From Candidatus Nanosynbacter colneyensis (lineage in GTDB: Bacteria > Patescibacteriota > Saccharimonadia > Saccharimonadales > Saccharimonadaceae): a stretch of 21,657 nucleotides of DNA. The stretch spans positions 1 to 21,657 of the forward strand of contig JANDWE010000133.1 of NCBI GenBank assembly GCA_024330325.1, given 5' to 3'. The translations under genes and the position numbers were made by a program. How positions within the stretch are numbered: position 1 is the stretch's first letter; each line of letters begins with the position of its first letter. Below are positions 1 through 6,597 of this stretch, in pieces. The notes beneath the pieces were generated by a model. That model ran no database searches and was not told the DNA's origin. It saw nothing but the letters and a program-made list of their open reading frames with translations.

Positions 1-31
1 TGTCATCAGTAATAATCTGATTTGCGTTCAT
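1..31 (-). CDS. 5' end of an unidentified NrdR-controlled gene (partial)
   Basis: Only the first ten codons (MNANQIITDD) lie inside the window; the rest runs off the left edge, so the product cannot be named. I chose the ATG at 31 because AGGGG (45-41) sits 9 nt upstream of it; the in-frame ATG at 37 is only 3 nt from that site. Upstream are a promoter (TTGCAT 91-96, TAAAAT 68-73) and two NrdR-type boxes, so the gene is probably part of the deoxynucleotide regulon. It follows the nrdA-nrdB-flavoprotein operon on the same strand but has its own control region. What is seen is the start and its signals; membership of the NrdR regulon is inferred. Confidence 0.5.
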   Translation of the reverse strand, partial: MNANQIITDD

Positions 32-40
32 TTTCATTTT

Positions 41-88
41 CCCCTATATTTAGTAGTTACTTAACTAATTTTACGCTAGATATAGTGC
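41..88 (-). promoter_or_regulatory. Paired NrdR-type boxes upstream of the left-edge gene
   Basis: Two near-palindromes fit the NrdR consensus acaCwAtATaTwGtgt: ACGCTAGATATAGTGC at 73-88 (13 of 16 by my count) and CCCCTATATTTAGTAG at 41-56 (11 of 16). Their centres are 32 bp apart, about three helical turns, as expected for cooperative NrdR binding. The distal box fills the -35/-10 spacer of the proposed promoter, which would suit repression. Confidence 0.65.
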
Positions 89-96
89 TTATGCAA
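68..96 (-). promoter_or_regulatory. Promoter of the left-edge gene
   Basis: On the minus strand TTGCAT (91-96) and TAAAAT (68-73) are separated by 17 bp. The -35 lies in the last codons and stop of the preceding flavin-fold gene, and the spacer holds the 73-88 NrdR box. The arrangement parallels the nrdA promoter (TTGCAA, 18 bp, TATAGT, box in the spacer). Confidence 0.5.
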
Positions 97-484
97 TAAA
101 ATGCAGCCAATTGCCCGTTGTAGTTTTTTCATCAAGTTCACCAATTGGCGCAACGTATATTTGCGGATTTTGGCAACGCGGCATAAAATCAGCCAATTTC
201 TCTTTATAAGCCGCCATTGCCGCCTCTTTCTCAGATTCTGGAAGTTCAGTCACGTTAGTTTTTAAGAAAACTGCTCGCTTTTTATCATCCCAAACCACAA
301 ATTCCGCCTTACCGTTTCGAAACGCATTTTCTGAATGGCGCGCAGTCGGCTCTGATATCCAAACTATCGAATCACCCAATCGCGCAAAGTGCAACGGCGT
401 CACCAAAGGAGTTCTATCAACATTCACCGTCGCCAACGCACCAACTTCGACTGTATCTAATATTTCTTTCGCTAATTCGTTCAT
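89..484 (-). CDS. Pyridoxamine 5'-phosphate oxidase-like flavin-binding protein
   Basis: A small split-barrel protein of the pyridoxamine-phosphate oxidase-like superfamily, whose members bind FMN, F420 or heme. The N-terminal part resembles the family core (GALATVNVDRTPLVTPLHF, then SIVWISEPTARHSENAFRN, then KAEFVVWDD). It is shorter than true PdxH, and its substrate is unknown. An ATG at 499 overlaps the nrdB stop (TAATG), but the ATG at 484 is preceded by GGGAG with 8-nt spacing, giving a 131-residue protein starting MNELAKEIL; I prefer that start. Either way it is the last gene of the NrdR-controlled nrdAB operon, so a link to RNR, for example in electron supply or cofactor maintenance, is plausible but inferred. 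No signal peptide or membrane segment is seen. Confidence 0.8.
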   Translation of the reverse strand: MNELAKEILDTVEVGALATVNVDRTPLVTPLHFARLGDSIVWISEPTARHSENAFRNGKAEFVVWDDKKRAVFLKTNVTELPESEKEAAMAAYKEKLADFMPRCQNPQIYVAPIGELDEKTTTGNWLHFIA

Positions 485-498
485 ATCATCAACTCCCA

Positions 499-1476
499 TT
501 ACTTTGTAGTATTAACTTCGTAACTAGTGTTTGTGCTTTCAAAGAAATTCACCAATTCCAGCGTATCATTGGCAGCTGCCATCCATTTGGCTGGATTTGG
601 CACATTGTATTCAGGCTCAAAACCTAATTCTTGCAAGCGTCGGTCGGTCATATGCATAACATACTGATTGACATAATCAGCATTCAATCCCAAAATTCCC
701 TTTGGCAACATATCCTTATTGTAAGCCTTCTCAAGCTCCACTGCCTGCAGAATCAAGCCACGGATTTCTTCTGCAAATTCCTGTGTTTGCAATTCTGGGT
801 TCTCGTCCAAAATTGTCAAAAGCAAATTGATACCAAACGTCAAGTGAAGATTTTCGTCGCGAGTAATCCAGTCCAGCAGTGAGCCGACATTGCGCAACAA
901 ATTACGCTGGCGAAAACTCATGCCAACCATAAAGCCTGAATAGAACCAAATTCCCTCCAGCACGATGTTATATGCTACCAATGAACGAACAAAATCTTTC
1001 TTGCCTTCCAGTGAATAAATATCCAAATTCGGATCAAGCATCACATCCAAATGCTTATTCTGGAAGTCAGCCTTATCAGCCAATGATTTTTTACCAAATC
1101 CCGCAGCATAAATTTCCTCGCGATCAAACGGAAATGTCTCAATAATGTATTCAAACGTCATGAAGTGATTAGCTTCTTCCCACATCTGTTTTGACAAATA
1201 TAGTTGAGCTTCCGCCGCGTTCACGTATGGATAAATACCAAACGCCAATGATTTATTGATCAATAACTCGTTTGGGTTCAAATAGCTAATAACCGTTTTC
1301 AATGCGTGCTTTTCATCGTCTGACAATTTTTCAAAATCTGCCAAATCTTGCACTAATTGAACTTCGTTTGGAAACCACGTGTTAGCCACTGCTTGATTAT
1401 AAAGATCATACGCCCAAGGGTAACGAATTGGGTGAAGTGACAATCCATCGCGTAATCCTGAACCTAAAATTCCCAT
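499..1476 (-). CDS. nrdB: Class I ribonucleotide reductase beta subunit, class Ic-like (Phe at radical site)
   Basis: This is the R2 subunit (325 residues) that generates the oxidant for NrdA in reducing ribonucleotides to deoxyribonucleotides. All six carboxylate/His metal ligands are visible: E70, E101 and H104 (WEEANH), E174 (VLEGIWFY), E208 and H211 (RDENLH). The position of the radical tyrosine (H+4; Tyr122 in E. coli) is F108, and the first ligand is Glu rather than Asp, as in the Mn/Fe class Ic enzyme of Chlamydia. W34 and D207 match the radical-transfer residues W48 and D237, and Y319 may be the tail Tyr. The start at 1476 follows AGGAGG (1490-1485), which overlaps the nrdA stop; an upstream extension of 30 residues lies within nrdA and is rejected. 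The flavin-fold gene follows directly. Confidence 0.95.
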   Translation of the reverse strand: MGILGSGLRDGLSLHPIRYPWAYDLYNQAVANTWFPNEVQLVQDLADFEKLSDDEKHALKTVISYLNPNELLINKSLAFGIYPYVNAAEAQLYLSKQMWEEANHFMTFEYIIETFPFDREEIYAAGFGKKSLADKADFQNKHLDVMLDPNLDIYSLEGKKDFVRSLVAYNIVLEGIWFYSGFMVGMSFRQRNLLRNVGSLLDWITRDENLHLTFGINLLLTILDENPELQTQEFAEEIRGLILQAVELEKAYNKDMLPKGILGLNADYVNQYVMHMTDRRLQELGFEPEYNVPNPAKWMAAANDTLELVNFFESTNTSYEVNTTK

Positions 1477-1489
1477 CTTAATTTCCTCC

Positions 1490-3892
1490 TTATTTATTAA
1501 TTTTCGCAAATCCAAATCCGCGCACTTTACTATTTGTGCGGACTTTTTGTTCTGCAATTTTATCAACTGAAACAGTCGTTTGCTCCGACTGATGACGCGG
1601 CTTAACGTGTAGATAATATGTCGTTTTCAAGCCACGTTTCCACGCTTCCGAATAAATCTTCACATATTCATCAATATCTCGCGTCTCCAGGTACATATTT
1701 CGAGAAATCGCTTGATCGACCCACTTCTGAGCCCTAGCCGCCACCTCAATAAACGCGTACGGACTGAGCTGGAAACTTGTTTTATAAACATCCTTGATAT
1801 TCTGAGGAATACCGTCAATATCTTGAATATCGCCTTGAGCTGCAAAAATCTCATCTTTCAAATTATCCCACAGACCAAGCTTCTTCAAATCGCGAACTAA
1901 ATTATGGTTCACTTCCAAAAACTTACCATTCAAAGTTGAACGACTAAAGATTTGTGCGAATTGCGGATCAATTCCAGGAGTTGTTCCCGCCACGTGACCA
2001 ATGTTAGCCGTCGGCGCAATTGCCATAAGAGTCGCATTTCGCATTCCCTTCTTCACCTTCTTTCGCAAACCATCCCAGTCCAGTCGCGTCTTTTGGTCTA
2101 TTTTCACCTTCACGCCGCGATCTTTTGATAGCTTATCAACCGTATCAATCGGAAGAATTCCCTTGCTCCAACCGCTGCCCGCAAATGTTGGATAGCTGCC
2201 CAATTTTTCTGCCAAGTCAGCCGATTGATCGATGGCGTGATAGCTGATAAACTCCGTCAATTGATCAACCAAATCGTAAGATTCTTTTGATTCGTAGCAA
2301 TAACCCAACTTCTCCAACACGTCAGAAAGACCCATAATCCCGAGGCCAATTGCTCGAGTTTGCTGATTCGAATGCATCGCTTCTGGAATTGGCGTTTGAG
2401 TGATGTCGCACAAATTGTCCAATTGTCGCACCGCCGCACGGGCCGCCTCTTTCAATCTATCCCAATCCCAAGTCTTATCTTCACTGAGAAATGCCGACAA
2501 ATTGATACTCACCAAATTACACGTCGCAATATTGTTTTTATCCTGCGGCAATGTAATTTCCGTGCACAAGTTACTGAGGTGAATTGTGCCCGTATTGTTA
2601 TTTAATGCTCGCACGTTAATCGTGTCTTTCCAAGTTAGCCACGGATGTGAAGTCGCTTGCAAGCTAGTCAAAATGCGCTTAAACTGCTGACGAGCTGGAA
2701 CTTTATCAAACGTTCGCAACTTCCCAGCTTCCGCCATCTTTACATATTCTTTATATCGCGCCGAAAACGCTTCACCATATAATTCTGTCAAATCTGGAGT
2801 TTCCGCTGGATCAAACAAATACCAATCTTGGTCTTTTTCTACTCGCTTCATAAATTCGTCAGAGATAAATACCGCAGTATTTGCAAATCTGGTTCGTAGA
2901 TATGGGTCGCCAGAGTTTTGACGAAGGTCGACAAATTGATCAAAGTTCAAATGCCAGTTTTCTATGTAAATTGCAGCCGCACCAGCCTTTTTACCCTTAC
3001 GAGAAACCGCAAAAAGCGCCGTATCAATCATCTTCATGAATGGAATTGGGCCAGTCGATTCAGTATTGGTGGTTTTAACTGGACTACCTGCCGCACGTAG
3101 CTTTGTAAAACCAATGCCAATTCCGCCCGTGCCTTTAGCAATCCACATTGTGTCACGAACAGCCTTAGCAATTGACTCCATATCATCATCGACATTAAGC
3201 AAGAAACAGTTACTGAGCTGCGGAAACGAACCGCCAGCATTAACTCGCGTTGAGCCACCCGGAACGTATTCCAAATTGCTCATGTGATTATAAAACTCAA
3301 TTGCTGCAGTAGTCGGATCAGCCTCGTTGTAGCTAAGTCCCATAGCGATACGCATGTGCGTAAACTGAGGTGTTTCAATTGGTGAACCGTTTTGCTTACG
3401 AAGAGCATAGCGGTTTTTATTGGTCACCACACCCAAATATTTACTCAAATCATCACGTGCTGGATCAAGTTCCGCCGCCAGCTTTTTCAGATCAAACCGT
3501 CCGTCGGCCATGCGCTTATCCAACAAACCTTCTTTCACCGCCGCCTTAACAAATTTCGGAAATTCGCGCGCATGAAGCTTTTTCAATTCTTCCGCCGTTT
3601 CATAATCGCCCAAAATCTGCTTATAGACAGTTTTCAGTAATAATCGTGCCGCGATTTTATCATAGTCTGGGTCGTCCTTAACGTTTTGCAAAACTGTTTG
3701 AATGACAGCCTCGTCTAGCTGTTCGGTCGTAATTCCATCAAATAATGTCAATTGCAATTCGGTCGCAACTTGAACAACTTTAGAGATTTGATCAGGTAAG
3801 CCCTCGCACGCCTTTAAAATAGCCGTGTTAATTTTATTTGCATCAAACGGCTCTTTCGTTCCATCTCGCTTAATTACGTTAATTTCTTTCAC
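1490..3892 (-). CDS. nrdA: Class I ribonucleotide reductase alpha subunit
   Basis: The catalytic R1 subunit (800 residues) forms dNDPs by radical chemistry with NrdB. Residues 1-90 form an ATP-cone (VIKRDGTKEPFD), the allosteric activity site. Active-site residues are visible: C229 (LSNCFLL) and C458 (ATCNL) as the redox pair, and N441-L-C443-T-E445 carrying the thiyl cysteine. Y759-Y760 match the tyrosine pair of the radical path. The 40-residue tail after them contains no cysteine, although class I alpha subunits normally end with a redox-active Cys pair that re-reduces the active site. The start is GTG at 3892, after AGGAGG with a 4-nt gap; the ATG two bases upstream is out of frame and followed by a stop. 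The operon with nrdB is tight (13 nt between stop and start). Confidence 0.95.
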   Translation of the reverse strand: MKEINVIKRDGTKEPFDANKINTAILKACEGLPDQISKVVQVATELQLTLFDGITTEQLDEAVIQTVLQNVKDDPDYDKIAARLLLKTVYKQILGDYETAEELKKLHAREFPKFVKAAVKEGLLDKRMADGRFDLKKLAAELDPARDDLSKYLGVVTNKNRYALRKQNGSPIETPQFTHMRIAMGLSYNEADPTTAAIEFYNHMSNLEYVPGGSTRVNAGGSFPQLSNCFLLNVDDDMESIAKAVRDTMWIAKGTGGIGIGFTKLRAAGSPVKTTNTESTGPIPFMKMIDTALFAVSRKGKKAGAAAIYIENWHLNFDQFVDLRQNSGDPYLRTRFANTAVFISDEFMKRVEKDQDWYLFDPAETPDLTELYGEAFSARYKEYVKMAEAGKLRTFDKVPARQQFKRILTSLQATSHPWLTWKDTINVRALNNNTGTIHLSNLCTEITLPQDKNNIATCNLVSINLSAFLSEDKTWDWDRLKEAARAAVRQLDNLCDITQTPIPEAMHSNQQTRAIGLGIMGLSDVLEKLGYCYESKESYDLVDQLTEFISYHAIDQSADLAEKLGSYPTFAGSGWSKGILPIDTVDKLSKDRGVKVKIDQKTRLDWDGLRKKVKKGMRNATLMAIAPTANIGHVAGTTPGIDPQFAQIFSRSTLNGKFLEVNHNLVRDLKKLGLWDNLKDEIFAAQGDIQDIDGIPQNIKDVYKTSFQLSPYAFIEVAARAQKWVDQAISRNMYLETRDIDEYVKIYSEAWKRGLKTTYYLHVKPRHQSEQTTVSVDKIAEQKVRTNSKVRGFGFAKINK

Positions 3893-3916
3893 ATACCCTC
3901 CTTAATTTCCCCCTCT

Positions 3917-3949
3917 TAAAAACAAACCACCAACACCTCATCTGGTGGC
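3917..3949 (-). terminator. Terminator-like hairpin in the nrdA 5' leader
   Basis: On the minus strand CCACCA (3948-3943) pairs with TGGTGG (3932-3927), extendable by a G-U pair, with a 10-nt loop, followed by TTTGTTTTT (3926-3918). It lies between the NrdR-controlled promoter and the nrdA GTG, 25 nt before the start. No gene on that strand lies between the promoter and the hairpin, so it would act as an attenuator or pause site rather than ending another transcript. An AACAC just upstream could pair with GTGTT in the loop and compete with it. Function is inferred. Confidence 0.45.
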
Positions 3950-3988
3950 TTATCTTCGTAGCTTGTGTTTTTGTTTATTTATGGGCTC

Positions 3989-4036
3989 GCTATATATATA
4001 GCGTACAATAATAACTATAGCCGCTATATCTAGTGT
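3989..4036 (-). promoter_or_regulatory. Paired NrdR-type boxes at the nrdA promoter
   Basis: Read on the + strand, CCGCTATATCTAGTGT (4021-4036) matches the NrdR consensus at 13 of 16 positions and GCTATATATATAGCGT (3989-4004) at 12 of 16. Centres are 32 bp apart, identical to the pair at 41-88. The distal box lies between -35 and -10 and the proximal box spans the start-site region, a layout expected for repression of RNR genes by NrdR. The nrdR gene itself is not in the window. Confidence 0.75.
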
Positions 4037-4043
4037 TTTGCAA
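4014..4043 (-). promoter_or_regulatory. Promoter of the nrdAB operon
   Basis: Minus-strand TTGCAA (4038-4043) and TATAGT (4014-4019) are 18 bp apart, with a NrdR box in the spacer. Transcription would start near 4007, giving a leader of about 115 nt that contains the second NrdR box and the hairpin at 3917-3949. Confidence 0.6.
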
Positions 4044-4072
4044 GCTATTTAGTAAAAATTACAACCTATTTT

Positions 4073-4081
4073 TGCTATAAT
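4073..4081 (+). promoter_or_regulatory. Extended -10 promoter of folC
   Basis: TGCTATAAT ends 10 nt before the folC ATG; no convincing -35 is seen. With a start site 6-7 nt after the -10, the mRNA would begin within a few nt of the AUG, so folC is probably leaderless. The divergent nrdA promoter is about 40 bp away. Confidence 0.6.
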
Positions 4082-4091
4082 CAGATACGGT

Positions 4092-5330
4092 ATGAAATTT
4101 GCCTCAATGCGCGACGCCACTTATTTTTTGGACGAGTTAATCGCCCATCCGCCCGAAAAACATAATCGGCTGGTATATGTAGCGCATATTTTGGAAAACC
4201 TTGGTAGTCCGCAAAATCAAATTCCCGCCATCCACATCGCTGGCACCTCCGGCAAGGGTTCGACTGCTTATTATGCTACCAGTTTACTGAACCGGGCTGG
4301 CTATACCACCGGTACATTAGTGTCGCCGCATATTGCCAGCGTAGCCGAGCGCTCGCTCATCAACGGTCAGCCGCTGCCTGAACAAGAATATTTGCATTAT
4401 TTTCAAGCGTTTGCTAATCTTTACGTAGTACACAGCCTGCATCTATCGTATTTTGAATTTTTGACAATTTTTAGTTTTTGGCTATTTAAGAAAATAGACG
4501 TTGATTATATCATAATTGAGGTTGGGATTGGCGGTCGGCTAGATACAACCAACGTGATTTTCCGTTCGCCAACTGTACGCGTCATCACTGATATCGGGCT
4601 AGACCATACGGAATTATTAGGCAATACTCTGACAGAGATCGCCCAAGAAAAAGCGGGTATTATCCATCAAGGCGATTCAATCGTGATGAACCGACAAGCT
4701 TCTGAGATTGAAACGATTATTCGGCAACATGCAGAGTCGCAGCACTCACAGTTCTCTATTGCTTCGCCAATTATTGACGATTTTCTGAAAATACTGCCGG
4801 ATTTTCAGCAGCGGAATTGGACATTGGCTTACCGCGCCGTTGAAAAACTGTTGGCGCTAGATAAAAAGCCGCCTCTGCCAAAAGAAGCTCTGAAAAAATC
4901 TGTACATATCACTATTCCCGGACGGTTAGAGAAGTGCAATGTTGATGGAGTTAATATCATATTTGATGTTGCGCATAATCCCCAGAAAATCCGCGCCTTG
5001 ATTGATTCATTACGAAAAATATATCCAGAGAAAAAGCCCGTTTTCGTGGCAGCATTCGGGCAGAATAAGCAGTTGTCGTTGGCGAAATCACTCGCCATGA
5101 TTGACAACTTGGCACAGCTGACTTACGCCACCACGTTCAGCGCCGATTACGGTAAAAACCACCGCAATGTACCACCAGAGGCCATCCGCCGTGTTATGAA
5201 ATCTGCAGTCGAGATTGAATACAGTCCAGACAGAGCTCTCACAAAAGCCATCGAGAAAGCCCAGCAGCTTGATACGTACGTCGTTGTTGCTGGGTCGTTT
5301 TATTTGGTGAGTGAATTTGCGGCAAGGTAG
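4092..5330 (+). CDS. folC: Folylpolyglutamate synthase / dihydrofolate synthase (FolC)
   Basis: A Mur-ligase-fold enzyme (412 residues) that adds glutamate to folates using ATP. Family signatures occur in order: P-loop G51-TSGKGS, the EVGIGGRLDTTN segment at 143-154, DIGLDHTELLG at 167-177 followed by EKAGI, then in the C-terminal domain PGRLE (277-280), DVAHNP (292-297) and GSFYLV (401-406). Its length is typical for the family. The start follows an extended -10 by 10 nt without a Shine-Dalgarno site. It converges with the ATP-grasp gene, leaving 4 nt between the stops. No other folate gene is in the window, so it may act on scavenged folate; that is inference. The DVAHNP segment varies slightly from the usual DGAHNP. 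Confidence 0.92.
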   Translation: MKFASMRDATYFLDELIAHPPEKHNRLVYVAHILENLGSPQNQIPAIHIAGTSGKGSTAYYATSLLNRAGYTTGTLVSPHIASVAERSLINGQPLPEQEYLHYFQAFANLYVVHSLHLSYFEFLTIFSFWLFKKIDVDYIIIEVGIGGRLDTTNVIFRSPTVRVITDIGLDHTELLGNTLTEIAQEKAGIIHQGDSIVMNRQASEIETIIRQHAESQHSQFSIASPIIDDFLKILPDFQQRNWTLAYRAVEKLLALDKKPPLPKEALKKSVHITIPGRLEKCNVDGVNIIFDVAHNPQKIRALIDSLRKIYPEKKPVFVAAFGQNKQLSLAKSLAMIDNLAQLTYATTFSADYGKNHRNVPPEAIRRVMKSAVEIEYSPDRALTKAIEKAQQLDTYVVVAGSFYLVSEFAAR

Positions 5331-5334
5331 ATCG

Positions 5335-6408
5335 TTATAATGTTCGGAAGAATTTAACAAAAATATCTTCTAGCTTTTCCTGCTGAGCCACACCGCTTGC
5401 CATAAATTGTTTGGCACCAGGCGTTGCGTTTACCTCTATTACGCCGTATTCGCTATCTGATTGCGTAATATCCTTACACGCCAAATCAACCCCACATATT
5501 CGTAAATCAAAGATTCTCGCCACCCTGACAGCTAGATCTCGCCACCGCTGATGCATAACTTCACCGACATCAACTGGCGTTCCTCCTGCTGATAAATTTG
5601 ATATATCCATCAAACGAACATCTGCGCCTTCCGGTATAATATCGGTCATAGACAGACCCATTTTCCCTAATTTATTCATAATTATAGGTAGCTGCCTTTC
5701 AAAATGTATATCTCTACCAGAATCTACCAAGGTCTTATGTTTCGAATCAATTAGCTGTTCTAAATTACTTACTCCATCACCCTTAACAGAAAAAGGTCGT
5801 CTCTCATAAGCATTAACTACCTCACCATCAAAAACCAATATGCGATAGTCAGGCATTTTTAATTCTTCTTCAATGACAGCTACTTTAACACGCCCCTCGT
5901 TATACTGATTAAGAAGCTTATCAAGTTCTTCAGCGGTTTCAACTCTAGCTACACCAACTCCTTGAGAACCTCTGCTAGGTTTAACATAGACAGGAAATCC
6001 TAAAGATTTATCAATATAGCCAAGGGCTTCTTTTGTGTCACGCATAGAGTGATTAAACTGCTGACGGTCTGATTGACGCAGCATATCCGCCCACCAAGGT
6101 AAAAGAAATTCAGAACCTCTTGCACAATTTATGCCATTTTCTCTGAGCAAAAACTTTGTATACCCCTTATCATTAGCTAATTGCTCTGCACTTCCTGAAT
6201 TAAACCCAGGATCATGCCCATATAAAACTCTGTGTTCTCCAGAATTATACTCAATTGACGCCACATACCCATATTCAGGTTCGATAATAATATCTTTTAT
6301 CTCTGGTAGCTTACCAGCATTATATGCGTCTATCAAAATATTGATTAAGTACGTATAATGTTCTCTTGTTTCTATATGCTTTTCTGTATGATGTTCGTAC
6401 ATTTCCAT
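5335..6408 (-). CDS. ATP-grasp ligase related to cyanophycin synthetase / GshF domains
   Basis: A 357-residue ATP-grasp enzyme that should join a carboxylate to an amine through an acyl-phosphate; substrates are unknown. Features in order: K143-PSRGSQG (phosphate loop), VIEEEL (178-183), DYR (187-189), [18 protein letters not shown] (203-220), [10 protein letters not shown] (271-280), GVDLA (306-310) and metal-binding E325-VNATPG. The NLSxGGT and EVNAxPG pattern is that of the cyanophycin-synthetase/GshF group, but no Mur-ligase or glutamate-cysteine ligase domain is attached, so it is a stand-alone ATP-grasp unit. The ATG at 6408 follows GAGAGGG by 4 nt; a second ATG at 6402 is also possible. 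It begins 21 nt after the tRNA-Ser 3' end on the same strand and may be co-transcribed with it. It looks somewhat more AT-rich than its neighbours, so transfer into a tRNA-adjacent site is possible. Confidence 0.8.
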   Translation of the reverse strand: MEMYEHHTEKHIETREHYTYLINILIDAYNAGKLPEIKDIIIEPEYGYVASIEYNSGEHRVLYGHDPGFNSGSAEQLANDKGYTKFLLRENGINCARGSEFLLPWWADMLRQSDRQQFNHSMRDTKEALGYIDKSLGFPVYVKPSRGSQGVGVARVETAEELDKLLNQYNEGRVKVAVIEEELKMPDYRILVFDGEVVNAYERRPFSVKGDGVSNLEQLIDSKHKTLVDSGRDIHFERQLPIIMNKLGKMGLSMTDIIPEGADVRLMDISNLSAGGTPVDVGEVMHQRWRDLAVRVARIFDLRICGVDLACKDITQSDSEYGVIEVNATPGAKQFMASGVAQQEKLEDIFVKFFRTL

Positions 6409-6429
6409 AATACCCTCTCAAATATCTCT

Positions 6430-6519
6430 TGGCGGAAGGAGAGGGATTCGAACCCTCGAACAGATTGCTCCGTTACACGCGTTCCAGGCGTGCCAGTTCA
6501 ACCACTCCTGCACCCTTCC
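6430..6519 (-). tRNA. tRNA-Ser (anticodon GGA), CCA encoded
   Basis: The minus strand folds as a type II tRNA. The acceptor stem GGAAGGG pairs with TCCTTCC (one G-U). The anticodon stem CACGC/GCGTG encloses loop CTGGAAC with anticodon GGA (positions 6485-6483), decoding serine UCC/UCU. A long variable arm runs from TAACGG to CTGTTC, and the T arm is GAGGG-TTCGAAT-CCCTC. Discriminator G and genomic CCA end at 6430. A promoter at 6529-6537 lies 9 nt upstream of the 5' end. Confidence 0.97.
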
Positions 6520-6528
6520 TTGTTGATA

Positions 6529-6537
6529 ATTATACCA
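6529..6537 (-). promoter_or_regulatory. Extended -10 promoter of tRNA-Ser
   Basis: Minus-strand TGGTATAAT lies 9 nt before the mature tRNA 5' end, with no strong -35. The core TTGTGGTATAATTA (6540-6527) is identical over 14 nt to the valS promoter at 18335-18348. Confidence 0.7.
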
Positions 6538-6558
6538 CAACTTTATTGCCCCTTATGG

Positions 6559-6588
6559 TTGCACTTACTGACGTTCATTCTCTATAAT
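6559..6588 (+). promoter_or_regulatory. Promoter of the ABC transporter operon
   Basis: TTGCAC (6559-6564) and TATAAT (6583-6588) are 18 bp apart. The ATG at 6598 is only 9 nt after the -10, so the transcript should be nearly leaderless. Confidence 0.65.
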
Positions 6589-6597
6589 AAGTCAAAG

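Noticed and set aside
1477..1566. A 30-residue N-terminal extension of NrdB
   Set aside because: It lies within the nrdA 3' end; AGGAGG directly precedes ATG 1476 and the family start fits there.
6358..6597. An 80-codon N-terminal extension of the ABC ATPase frame
   Set aside because: It runs through the opposite-strand tRNA-Ser gene and its promoter, and the extension has no ABC-like sequence; ATG 6598 has its own promoter.
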